This document shows positions 47,566 to 57,189 of a stretch of DNA of 64,000 nucleotides, piece after piece (position 1 is the stretch's first letter; each line of letters begins with the position of its first letter). The translations under genes were made by a program, and so were the position numbers. Origin of the DNA: Opitutus sp. (GTDB lineage: Bacteria > Verrucomicrobiota > Verrucomicrobiae > Opitutales > Opitutaceae); the NCBI GenBank assembly GCA_009695065.1, contig SIBR01000004.1:62001-126000 (forward strand), written 5' to 3'. Below the pieces are notes generated by a model that ran no database searches, had not been told where the DNA came from, and was given only the letters and a program-made list of their open reading frames with translations.

Positions 47566-48288
47566 ATGGACTTTGACCTCTTGTCCGCTTCGGCGCCGAA
47601 TGGAGAAATGAGTCAGGTGCGCAGCGCTTATAAGTCGGTTTGGAACGAGCTCGCGAGTTCGCGGGCCGACGCCTATTTTTACGTGAGCGGTTATGCCGAC
47701 GAGGAAAAGTTCTTCGAGGATGCCGACGACACCCTGGATATTTTAGGAAAAACCGTGGGCATCCGTCCGGGCGACGTTGTGCTCGAGATCGGCTGCGGGG
47801 TCGGACGGGTCGGTGGCGTTTTGGCACCGTTTGTGCGGGAATGGATCGGATGCGACGTCTCGGCCAACATGCTGGGGGTCGCCGCACGACGCCTGACCGG
47901 ACTGAGCAACACGCGCTTGCAGGAGATCTCGGGGTTCGATTTGCAGCCGATTCCGGATGCCTCGGTCGATGTCGTTTATTCCACCGTGGTGTTCATGCAC
48001 CTGGATGAATGGGACCGCTACAACTACATGCTCGACGCGATGCGCGTGCTGAAGCCGGGAGGGCGTTTCTACTGTGACAATGTCGATCTCGCTTCAACGA
48101 AAGGGTGGGCCGTCTTCGAAGAGAGCCGTAAAATGTTCAAGCCGGCCGAGCGGCCCTCGCACCTCTCCAAATGTTCCACGCCGGCCGAGATCGAAACTTT
48201 TTTGCTCCACGCCGGGTTTGAAGACATTCGCGTGGCGGGCCGGCTCGACTTTTGGGTCTACGGCTGGGCCAAGAAGCCGGCGGCGTAG
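47566..48288 (+). CDS. SAM-dependent methyltransferase (Methyltransf_11/25 type)
   Basis: Protein of 240 aa from the ATG of MDFDLLSAS; a start at MSQVRSAYK fourteen codons later is also possible. Motif I is VVLEIGCGVGRVGGVLAPF, the acidic loop WIGCDVSANMLGVA, and the post-motif STVVFMHLDEWDRYNYM with VLKPGGRFYCDN. Soluble. The only plus-strand gene between 42 and 63 kb, set against a minus-strand run, so it has its own promoter in the gap 47442-47565. Confidence 0.87.
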   Translation: MDFDLLSASAPNGEMSQVRSAYKSVWNELASSRADAYFYVSGYADEEKFFEDADDTLDILGKTVGIRPGDVVLEIGCGVGRVGGVLAPFVREWIGCDVSANMLGVAARRLTGLSNTRLQEISGFDLQPIPDASVDVVYSTVVFMHLDEWDRYNYMLDAMRVLKPGGRFYCDNVDLASTKGWAVFEESRKMFKPAERPSHLSKCSTPAEIETFLLHAGFEDIRVAGRLDFWVYGWAKKPAA

Positions 48289-48366
48289 GATTCCAGTGGG
48301 TTGCGTGCCGCCCGTCCCAAGGCCGGGTCAACCGGCCCGGGCACGAGGCGCCGGACTTGGATCAAC

Positions 48367-49101
48367 TCAGTTCGCGGCCGAATGCGGCGGGGCGGTAGGT
48401 GGCGTGGCCGTAGCGTTCGAGTCGGTCGGAGTGCTGTCGCCGCCGGGCTGGGTCGCCTTCTTCTGCGCCTCCTCATAGGCCTTCCGCTGGGCCATGCCGA
48501 TCTCGAGCAAGTCGCTGACGAGCATACGCGCTTCCTGCTCTTGATGAGCCACGCTGCCCGGGACCGGTGGCGGAGGGCGCGGCACGGCGGGGGCTGCGGC
48601 CTCGGCGGGCAGAGCGGCGGGAGCAGGGCTGGCTCCCGCTGCGGTTAGGGGCGCGGGCGCCAGCGCCACTGGCACGACGGTGGGGGGCGGAGGGATGTTG
48701 AATCCGGCCGCCAACGGTGGAGGCGGCATGGTCCCCGGCCGGGCGGTTGACGACGCCGCCTTGCGCAGCGCGAGAATTTTTTCGGTGCCGGCGACGCGGA
48801 TCACGACCAACTCGCGGGCGGAATCGTACTTCGAAACGGTAATACCGCTCGCGGTCTCGCCGACGGCGATCCAGAGGCCCTTCTTGCCGATCTTGTCGTA
48901 AATGTTGACGGACGTTTGCCGGCCCATGGTGCTGATCCCGGCCAGTTCGTAAGCTTCGCCCGAGCCTGCGGCCAAAGCTGGAATCCCGGTCGGCAGAAAC
49001 GGCGACTCCCTGGCGAGGCCCGCTGGTTCGGCCTGAACCGACAAGCTGAAGGCCAGTCCACTCCAAACGGCGGCAGAGAGCATACGGAGGAAGGCGACCA
49101 T
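48367..49101 (-). CDS. Exported hypothetical protein, Pro/Ala-rich C-terminus
   Basis: Protein of 244 aa with a signal peptide (MVAFLRMLSAAVWSGLAFSL, cleavage near VQAEP). The middle third is a beta-rich domain: SGEAYELAGISTMGRQTSVNIY and SKYDSARELVVIRVAGTEKIL. The rest is a Pro/Ala-rich low-complexity tail with one helical EQEARMLVSDLLEIGMAQRKA segment. The beta part recalls the small periplasmic domains of type II secretion GspC proteins, but similarity is weak. No named family. Confidence 0.62.
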   Translation of the reverse strand: MVAFLRMLSAAVWSGLAFSLSVQAEPAGLARESPFLPTGIPALAAGSGEAYELAGISTMGRQTSVNIYDKIGKKGLWIAVGETASGITVSKYDSARELVVIRVAGTEKILALRKAASSTARPGTMPPPPLAAGFNIPPPPTVVPVALAPAPLTAAGASPAPAALPAEAAAPAVPRPPPPVPGSVAHQEQEARMLVSDLLEIGMAQRKAYEEAQKKATQPGGDSTPTDSNATATPPTAPPHSAAN

Positions 49102-49277
49102 TAAATGAGAACCATGGCTGGCTTTCCTTTCGGGTCAAACCCGGGTGCGCCCGAGAAAAGACCTGAGCGGGACTTTGGTTTCGAAATTCCGGTCATGGCG
49201 CCGCGCTCTCATGCAATGGGGAAATCGGACGCAGAAGCGACCGGGGACTGGCTGGCGGGTTTCCGCCCACCCCACCG

Positions 49278-50070
49278 TCACCGCTTTCGCGCGACGAGCG
49301 TCAGGGCGCTGCCGTGGACGTTCGGTTGCTGTTCCCAGCGAATCTCGCTGAAACCGAAGCGTTCGAGCGCCGCCAGAATTTCCGGACGCTCCATCCAATA
49401 GCTGAACACATCGCCGCCGCCGCAAAAGCCCTTCCAGGCGAGTGAGGGGCCGTAGTTGAAACGATGGACCTTGTGTTTAAAGCCGGCGTGCTCCCGGTCG
49501 AGAACCTCGGAGAATTTGGCGCCGGGCACGGAATTCTGCGCAACGAATTCGGCGTCGTGAAAGACGGTCCAGAGGAAGATCGCGTCGCAGCGCTGGCCAA
49601 GCAATTCGAGCACTTCCACGGGATTGGTGAGATGGTAGAGGATGCCGCAGGCGATCCCGATGTCGTAGTGCTCTTCCGTCGTGCGCAGGTGGACCAGCGC
49701 ATCGCCGAGCAGGAAGTGCACCCGGGGCATGCCAAACGTTTCCTTGGCGACGGGGCATTTCAGATACGCCCGCGGGTTGGCCTCGATCGCGGTGACCGAC
49801 TTGGCACCCAGCCGGTCGAGGAGATAGCTGTGTCCGCCCTCGAGCGGACCGAGCTCCAGTACGTCCCGGCCGGTTACGCCGCCCTCAAGGCCCATTTCCC
49901 GGAGCCGGTCGTGGGCCCAGGCGATCCGCGGGTCGTCGAACAGCGGGCGTGGCGCCGGCCTTGAGATCGCTGCGCGTTGCCGGGGGCTGCGACGACCATT
50001 CGCCGGCGAAAAGATCGAGGGCGTTTTGGTCACTGGGCGCGACGCCGAAGCAGGGCTTGAAATCGGGCAT
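49278..50070 (-). pseudogene. SAM-dependent methyltransferase with a one-base frameshift near its N-terminus
   Basis: Full protein would start MPDFKPCFGVAPSDQNALD (ATG at 50070) and run FAGEWSSQPPATRSDLKAGATP. The frame then changes at the short C run near 49946-49950; removing one base lets LFDDPRIAWAHDRLREMG follow directly. The rest is intact: GRDVLELGPLEGGHSYLLDR (motif I), VTAIEANPRAYLK, DIGIACGILYHLTNP, and WEQQPNVHGSALTL. This joint order is the one known for the family, in which FAGEWSS...LFxDPRIxWA precedes the SAM motif. Either a consensus error or a recent mutation. Confidence 0.8.
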
Positions 50071-50218
50071 GCGGGAAGACGACAAAACACCCGAACGCTC
50101 CAAAATGAACCAAGAAAATGAGGGAGTGGCCGGCGGCGGCTGAGCGGGGGAAGGAGGAAAGCTGGAAAGCGGAAATCCCGACAAAGTCTTTTCCTGATTT
50201 TCTGAGTCCCACCTCAAC

Positions 50219-51274
50219 TCATTTCCGGACCTGCCAGGCGGCGACGATCTGGCCGATGGTGTCCTCCAGCGATTGCGTGATATCCCAGGCCGGGTAATGC
50301 GCGCGCATTTTGCGAAGGTCGCTGTAGTAGCAAATATGGTCCCCGGCGCGGTTCTGGTCGACGTAGGTATAGACTTGCGGTTGGCCGGAGAATTTTTCGG
50401 CAATCTTGAACGCCTCGAGGATGGAACAGGAGTTGGCCTTGCCGCCGCCGAGGTTGTAGACTTCTCCGGCGCGCGGCGCCGCGACGAACACGGCCATGAA
50501 ACGCGCGACATCGAGAGAGTGGATGTTGTCGCGCACCTGTTTTCCCTTATATCCGAAAACCTTGTACTCCCGGCCCTCAAGGTTGCACTTCACGAGGTAG
50601 CTGAGGAAGCCATGCAACTCGACGCCGCTGTGATTGGGCCCCGTGAGGCAGCCGCCGCGCAGGGCACAGGTGGGCAGGTTGAAGTAGCGGCCGTATTCCT
50701 GCACCATCACATCGGCGGCGACCTTGGAGGCGCCGAACAGGGAGTGTTTGGATTGGTCGATGGTGAAGGTTTCGGCGATGCCGTGTTCGTAGGCGGGATC
50801 GGCGTAGTCCCAGCGCGTGGCGAGTTCGCGGAGGGCGATGCGGTTGGGGGCGTCACCGTAAACCTTGTTCGTGCTCATGTGCACGAAGGGCGACTCGGGG
50901 GCGGCCTGGCGCGCAGCTTCGAGTAGGTTCAGCGTGCCGACGGCATTGGTGTCGAAGTCGTCAAAGGGGATTGCGGCCGCGCGGTCGTGCGAGGGTTGGG
51001 CGGCGGTGTGGACGATCACGCCGGGTTTGACGTCGCGGACGAGGGCAAGCACCCCGGCCCGGTCGCGAATGTCGAGCTCGTGGTGCACGAAGCCCGGCAG
51101 GTCGCGCGCGAGCCGCTGCTGGTTCCAGCGGGTATCGCCCTGGGGTCCGAAGAAAACGGCCCGTTGGTTGTTGTCCACACCGTGAACCGTGTAGCCGAGT
51201 TCGCGGGCGAAATAGACGCACACCTCGGAGCCGATGAGGCCGGAGGAACCGGTGACGAGGAGAGTCTTGGGCAT
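50219..51274 (-). CDS. CDP-paratose 2-epimerase-like SDR (RfbE/Tyv family)
   Basis: Extended SDR of 351 aa from the ATG of MPKTLLVTG. The NAD motif is [56 protein letters not shown] and [20 protein letters not shown] are strongly diagnostic of this group. The active-site helix is [18 protein letters not shown]: Lys present, but Phe replaces the usual Tyr four before it. I recall this as common within the subgroup. Whether it still catalyses 2-epimerisation is unknown. Second paralogue of the type in the window, after 46371-47441. Confidence 0.85.
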   Translation of the reverse strand: MPKTLLVTGSSGLIGSEVCVYFARELGYTVHGVDNNQRAVFFGPQGDTRWNQQRLARDLPGFVHHELDIRDRAGVLALVRDVKPGVIVHTAAQPSHDRAAAIPFDDFDTNAVGTLNLLEAARQAAPESPFVHMSTNKVYGDAPNRIALRELATRWDYADPAYEHGIAETFTIDQSKHSLFGASKVAADVMVQEYGRYFNLPTCALRGGCLTGPNHSGVELHGFLSYLVKCNLEGREYKVFGYKGKQVRDNIHSLDVARFMAVFVAAPRAGEVYNLGGGKANSCSILEAFKIAEKFSGQPQVYTYVDQNRAGDHICYYSDLRKMRAHYPAWDITQSLEDTIGQIVAAWQVRK

Positions 51275-51388
51275 CGAAAGAGGTGCTCGTCTTGCGCCGC
51301 GTTCGGCCAGCCGATGCGGAGTGTTTCCGAGCAGGACGGAAGAGAACCCGCCCGGCGCCCAGGAGGGCAAGCCCGTTGATGCGTACGC

Positions 51389-54287
51389 CTAGTGCCGGCC
51401 GGGGTGGTCGAACGTCATGCCGGGATTGATGGGGATTTTGGTCACGGCCTCACCGGACTGGATGCGTCGGGCATATTGCGCCCAGTGGTGATCCTTCAAT
51501 GTTTCGTAGCGCCATGCCGCCAGGGTTGTGAGCAAGGCAAGTCCGCACGCGACGCCCGTGCTCCAGCGGATCCACCTGGGTCCGGACCAGCCGCAGATCA
51601 GGAGCCAAGCCGCGAGTAATTTGGGAATGAAAAGATAGCGGTCGCCGTTGTGGAGCCCAGCGAACGCCCCGAGTTCATGACGGGCGCGAAAGACCGTCGC
51701 CATGATCACGGCGACCAGACACGCTACAATGAGTAGGCGGAATTCACGGCGGGATCCCGGGGCAAGAGCGCAGACGAGGAGTGCGCCGATCGCGGCGAGC
51801 CCGAGCGCGATGAGCGCCGCGCGAGGCAGGTGTTCGGCCCACACGGGAGGCAGGAAGAGCGAAGCCGGCAATCGGAATCCTACAAACCAAGCCATGGAGT
51901 CGAGGGTGAAGCTTTCGCTTCCGGCGGGGGCCGTGGTGGATTGCAGCACGCTCCACGCCTAGACGCCTGCGGCGAGGACCACGAGGACGACAAGAACAGC
52001 GCTGGCGCGGGTTTTACGTCGCCAGGCGCGCCAGACGAAAAGCGGGCTCAAGAGAACGGAGAATATTCCCGTCAGGCCGACGATAATCGCGATCGAGGCG
52101 TCGGTTGCGTGTTGCCGGGACGTGGCGGCATCGCGCGCGAGAAGGAGCCCCACCAGCCCGAAGGCGGAGAGCCATTGGAGGTTGGTGAGATTACCGAAGA
52201 CTTCTCCGGTGTGCGGCAGGAGGACGATTGCGACGAAGCAGGCTGCGCGACAGGGCAGATCGATCCGCGGGGAAAAGATAGCCGCGCCAAGCGCGAACAC
52301 GGTCGCGAGGCTGGCGATCAAGTAGGCGGTTGGAATCCAGAGAGCGTCGAGTGGCGCCGCCGCGGCGGCAATCAACCGGAGGAGGAGAAGATGGTAGCCG
52401 CCGTGCGGCGTCTGGAGCGCGCCGAGGCCGTACGTGTCGGCCTGAAGGAAAAAAAATGGGACCGTCCTCGGCCCAAAGCTGCGGATGGAGGAACATTTCG
52501 GGGCGTCGTGCAAACAAGATGGCGATGACCACGGCACCCCAAAGCAGCGTTGGCGTGAAGAAGCGATCCCGCCACCGCGGCTTGGGCGGCGCGGCCGGAG
52601 CAGAGGCGGCATCCGGCAAAGGTTGGTTCGGCTTTGCTCCGACCAGCCGCGTGACGATCAGGTAGATCAATCCGAGCCCGCTCGCGAGCGTTACCGCCGC
52701 CGCAGCGCCGGAAAGCGGCGTGACGATGCCGCGTCCCGGCGGAAGCCAGGTAAACGCAAACTCGACTGCCTGGACTGCCGCAATCGCACCGAAAACCAAC
52801 GGGTGCGCGAGCACGGCCCACGCGGCCAGCAGACCGAGCAGCAGGAGTTGAACGGTGTAGGATCCCTGATGCGTGAACGCCTCGTTGGGAAAAAACATCA
52901 GCGCGACCCAGGCCACGCAGGTCCCCGCCAACCAGCCGAAAGTCAGCCCGTGATTCCGTCCCACTTCCCGCTGCGCGAAATTTGTGCGCCACTGACAGAC
53001 GGCCCAAAATGGCAGCGCGCCGAGGGCGAGCCACCACCGCGCCGCGGTGCGGAGCGGAAAATATTGATCGTCGACCCGTCGCGACAGTGGCGCACGACTG
53101 GGTCCGGCGTTGACGAGACTGCTCCAGCTGCCGCCAAAAAGCATGGCGAAGTTTTTGCGCCGGGCGTCCCAGGCCCCGCTCCACCCGAGCTTCGTGTAGC
53201 TGTCCCGCAGGGCCTCGCCGACCGAACGCGAATCGGGCGGGATGACGCCGGCGATGTGCCATTTCACGAGCCGGTTGCCGGGCGGGGCATAGCCGCGCTG
53301 GTAGGCGAGCCACGGCAGGGCAAGGACAACAAAGGCCAGTCCGGCCCACGCCCACGAGCGCCAGCGCCGCCATGTGGCGACGACGAAGGGGACCAGCGCC
53401 AGCAGGGCAAAGGTTACGCCGCCGTGCAAAAGCCACGCAAAGCCGGCGCAGGCACCGGCGCGAAAGTAACGAAAGCGTTTTCCGGTTTCATCACCCGTGT
53501 CCGGCTGGAGAAACCACTCGGCGAACGCCGCAAGGGTGAAGGCGGCCGCGGCGAGTTTGGGCCAGACGTAGACGGAGTTGAAAAGCAGGAAGCCGGTGAA
53601 CGCGAGTGCCGCGACGACGGCGGTGGCCCGCCGGGAGTCCACGCCGAGCGAGCGCAGCAGGAGATGCAGGGCCGGAATCCACAGCAACTGGAGCCATAAC
53701 CCGGTGGCGGCGCACGCGGTGTCGAGGTCGAAACCGAGCGTGCGCAGGACGGGCCAGGTGAGCAGCGCGACGCCGGTTTGCAGGGGCGGCCGGTCGCTCG
53801 TCAGCCAGTCGCCGCCGAGCACGCGCGTGGGATTGCCGCTGCTGACGACTTCCGTGAAGACCCGGGGCTGTTCGTTGTCGCCGGGCATGTCCGCGAGAAA
53901 GCGGCTCGACGCGCCCGCGGACCAAGTCGGCGCCGGAAAAAGGTACAGGGTGGCGCCGTAGCCCACGGCGACGAGCGCGCCGACGAGCAGAAGATCGCGG
54001 TGCGCGCGCAGCCAAGCCGCGCCCGGACGGCGCATTCGCCAGCACGTTGCCGCAGCCGCAGCGAATGCAAACCACGAGAAAAAGCGGCCGAAGGCGGGAT
54101 GGAAAATGCCCGCCCAGAAGGCGGCGTAGCCGGCGAGCGCGACCGTGAGGGCCGCGTTGAGCCACGATTCGGGGCGGATTCTTTTCTCCGCGGCGAGCAG
54201 CGCGCCGGCACTGCCGACGAGCAGCAGCAGTCCCCCGCAAAGGGCCACGGCGAGCAGGGGATTCCAGGGAGCCGGAAGTGTCATCAT
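51389..54287 (-). pseudogene. Very large polytopic membrane glycosyltransferase, broken by a frameshift and an amber codon
   Basis: One protein of about 965 aa is split three ways. The start (MMTLPAPWNPLLAVALCGG, 54287) and eleven or so spans reach RRPEMFLHPQLWAEDGPIFF. At the run of eight A (52449-52456) the frame is lost: with seven bases it continues FLQADTYGLGALQTPHGGYH, then many spans. At 51959-51961 an in-frame TAG interrupts VLVVLVVLAAGV*AWSVLQ, where CAG (Gln) would be natural. The same frame resumes to HPGRH. WAEDGxxFF...GGYxLLLxRL marks a membrane family usually encoded alone, so the N-terminal half looks like a fused second membrane protein. Confidence 0.75.
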
Positions 54288-54416
54288 AGCGCCGCGACGA
54301 TGCCGACGTGGGCAGGTGGCAACGCCACCGATAAGACGATGGCGGGGATCTGGGTGATGAGCAGCACGGCAAGACGTTCGTGGAAGTCGCGGCCTAGGCC
54401 TGCCCGCGCAGTGGCC

Positions 54417-57188
54417 TCAGAACGGCAGCGTCAGTACAAAAACCCCGATTGCAATGCATCCGTAAACGCCAAGTTGGAAAAATTCGGATTTCGTCAGTGA
54501 ATTCCCGTGCCGCGACCAGCGTAGCGTGAGCGTGCCGGCGAGCACGACGTAGCCGGCGAGGCCTATCTGGGCCGCCAGTTCGGTGTCCGCGGGAACACCC
54601 AACGCAATCGACCACTGCCCGGCGGCCAGGACTACGAGGCCAGGCAGCGCGAGAAATGCGGTGCTGCTGGGGAAACGCCCGCGCCACCACGACCGGCAGG
54701 CGAGACCGGGCAGGAAAAGCAGTCCCGTCAGGGCGAAGGCCGAGATCCCGATCCAACCGGGGTTGCGCGGTACGCCGTCCAGCCAAACCAACCCGTGCCC
54801 GGTGCTGTTTACGGGGGTGGCGACGGCCAGCCATCCGCTGGGCGTAGTCTGCCCGTCGGTGAGGACGAGCCGAGCTTTGCGGCTACGCCACTGGCCCACG
54901 CGAACGGCCCATTGATCGGGGCGTTCCCGCGGATTCGGACCGCGGTAGTGTACGGCCGCGGTCGGGGTTTCGGCTTCGTCGAGGATCTCGAGTGAGAGCC
55001 CGTTGCCGGGCGAACCCGGATAGCCGAGGATCGGCACCTGCAGAATATCCTCCGTGAGAATGAAGGAGGTGCTGATGACGCGCCCGGTGAATACATCCCC
55101 GCCGACGTAGGTGCCGTGCCATTTTCGATCGGCCCGCCCGGGTGGGAAAACCGCGCCGGTAAATTTTCCGTCGACGCGCCCCGGTGTCGTCGGATCCCGC
55201 AGGCCAAAGTCCGGGGAGGCTTTTTTCGCCATTTCAGGCGGTAGAGGTGGAGGGGATGGGGAATGGGCGACGAGTCCGAGTCGGACGGCGAGCACCGCTC
55301 CAACCGCCAGACCGAAGACGGCAGTAGTAGCCGGGCCCAGCCAGTGGGAGTGTGATGATGATCTCGTCGAACGGGTCGCCGGCCACAAAAGCACCAGTGC
55401 GGCCACGCCGAGTGCGGCGCTGGCGCCGAGCAACCACGGGCCGAGCTGCACGATTTTCAGCGCGAGAACGGACAGCCGGGTATTCGATTTCGGCGCGGTG
55501 AACGCAAACCAGCCCGTTCCGGTGTGGCTGGCCTCCAGCCGATAGGTTCCGGGCACAACATTGAAGTTGAGCCGCTTCCAGCGCGGCAGCGGCTCGAGGC
55601 GCCCCAGTGGTTCGATGGCGCGGCCGGCTCCTTCGATCAGCTGCAGCGTCGTTTTGCCCGCTCCGTCGCCTGCGACAAGGACGCTCAGTCGCGAGTGATC
55701 GACTTGGAACGGCACGCTGACAAAGCGCGCCTCGGTGCCCGCTGCGCTCATCCACCCCGCCATTCCCGGAGCGGTGAGGCCGGCCGGGAGCTTTTCGTTC
55801 GACGGACTAAAACCGCGCGTTTGTCCGTCGTCGGCCGTCATCGGCAACGGGGAACGCACGGACTCGGGCAGGACGTTTTTCAGTGCCGGGCTGTCCAGAA
55901 GTCCGGCAAGTCGTTCGGCGGATGGGTAGGGCAGCTCGTCCCACGGGGCCTTCTTGAAAAACTCGGGCGTGTGCGAGGCGAGATAGTCCCGCACGCAGGC
56001 GATGCGCGCGGCGTTGATGCCGGGCATCGAGTTCAGGGTGTTCTCTTGCGTGGTAGCGGCCTCGCGCGAAAGGCCCCACAGGCTGGTGCCGGCAAAAATC
56101 GCCACCATCGCGATCCAGCCCCGGCGGGCTCGCGCGGTGGGAGCTGTAGCCGCGAGGTAGGCCAGGGCGAGGAGGCTCGTCAGTACCCCCACGCTGAGGG
56201 TGTCACAGTAGCGCGAGGCGTAGCCGTGCGTCTCGGCCCCGCGGGCGTAGGCGATCGCCGCGGCCTGCAGACAGAACCAGGTACTGGCGCCCAGCAGCGT
56301 CAATGCGACGGGGCCGTCGATCCGGCGGCGAAAATACGCCAGGGCAAGGGCCGCGGGCGGAAGCAGCCCGAGGGGTGCGGCCCAGAGCGAGATGACGGGC
56401 CACGAGAACTGGTGCAGGAAGGCGTCGAGCCAAGGACCGATGCTGGCGGCCTTGAGCACCGCGTGTCCGGGAACGTCGGCCTTGAGGAGCCAGCCGGCGA
56501 CCACCAGCACCGCGTTGGTGCCGAAGACGTAGAGGTCATCCCGGGTTAGCCTGCGATCGCGCAGGGCCCGGGCGGCGGTGGCGCCGAGGATGGCCAGAGC
56601 GGAAAGAAGTCCCGACGCCATCGAGAACAAGGCCGCCACTCCCGCCAGGGGTGCGATCCACCAGCGCCACGAGCGCGGCCGTGCCAGCAGCGTTGCGCCG
56701 AGGTGCAGGGCGGTGAAGAGCAGGACGAGGTAGAATTGCGATTGAAAACCGGAAAGCGTGTTTTCCCATGAAACCGAGGTGGAAAAAAACAGCGCACAGA
56801 TTCCGGCGAAGCCGGCGGCCGCGAGCGGTGGCAGCGCACGCCACGCCGCGCCGAGGAGAAGCAGCGCGGCTCCGGCGTGCAGCGCGGCGTTGACCACGAG
56901 CTGCACCCGCGGATCCCACTGGCGGCCCCCAGCCTCGAGCAAGGCCAGTGCGAGACTGCGGGTGAAGAAAGGCCGGTGTTCGTTGTGGGCGCGAAACAGA
57001 TCGGCGGCGGTCAGCCTGCCCTCAAGGTACGGCCGGAAAAGAAAATCACCCTCGGCATCCCATTGATCCCAATAGGGCAGGTCGCTGCCGTAGCGGTCGA
57101 TCAGCAGCAGCTTCGCCCCAAGGATCGCCAGCAGCAGGGAAAGCAACAGCGCGGCCCGGCCGGAGCATCGAGAACGGAGTGTGGCCAT
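54417..57188 (-). CDS. Giant polytopic membrane protein with two extracytoplasmic beta domains
   Basis: Inner-membrane protein of 923 aa started at MATLRSRCSGRAALLLSLL (57188), directly after the methyltransferase stop. About ten spans over residues 12-440 are preceded by RYGSDLPYWDQWDAEGDF and RAHNEHRPFFTRSLALALL, hallmark of a polysaccharide-linked membrane family. A first periplasmic beta module (ARFVSVPFQVDHSRLSVLVA, about 490-595) lies between two groups of spans, and a second (GDVFTGRVISTSFILTED) before the last three spans. No catalytic family was identified; GT-C-like transferase or polymerase is inference. Confidence 0.72.
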   Translation of the reverse strand: MATLRSRCSGRAALLLSLLLAILGAKLLLIDRYGSDLPYWDQWDAEGDFLFRPYLEGRLTAADLFRAHNEHRPFFTRSLALALLEAGGRQWDPRVQLVVNAALHAGAALLLLGAAWRALPPLAAAGFAGICALFFSTSVSWENTLSGFQSQFYLVLLFTALHLGATLLARPRSWRWWIAPLAGVAALFSMASGLLSALAILGATAARALRDRRLTRDDLYVFGTNAVLVVAGWLLKADVPGHAVLKAASIGPWLDAFLHQFSWPVISLWAAPLGLLPPAALALAYFRRRIDGPVALTLLGASTWFCLQAAAIAYARGAETHGYASRYCDTLSVGVLTSLLALAYLAATAPTARARRGWIAMVAIFAGTSLWGLSREAATTQENTLNSMPGINAARIACVRDYLASHTPEFFKKAPWDELPYPSAERLAGLLDSPALKNVLPESVRSPLPMTADDGQTRGFSPSNEKLPAGLTAPGMAGWMSAAGTEARFVSVPFQVDHSRLSVLVAGDGAGKTTLQLIEGAGRAIEPLGRLEPLPRWKRLNFNVVPGTYRLEASHTGTGWFAFTAPKSNTRLSVLALKIVQLGPWLLGASAALGVAALVLLWPATRSTRSSSHSHWLGPATTAVFGLAVGAVLAVRLGLVAHSPSPPPLPPEMAKKASPDFGLRDPTTPGRVDGKFTGAVFPPGRADRKWHGTYVGGDVFTGRVISTSFILTEDILQVPILGYPGSPGNGLSLEILDEAETPTAAVHYRGPNPRERPDQWAVRVGQWRSRKARLVLTDGQTTPSGWLAVATPVNSTGHGLVWLDGVPRNPGWIGISAFALTGLLFLPGLACRSWWRGRFPSSTAFLALPGLVVLAAGQWSIALGVPADTELAAQIGLAGYVVLAGTLTLRWSRHGNSLTKSEFFQLGVYGCIAIGVFVLTLPF

Positions 57189-57189
57189 C

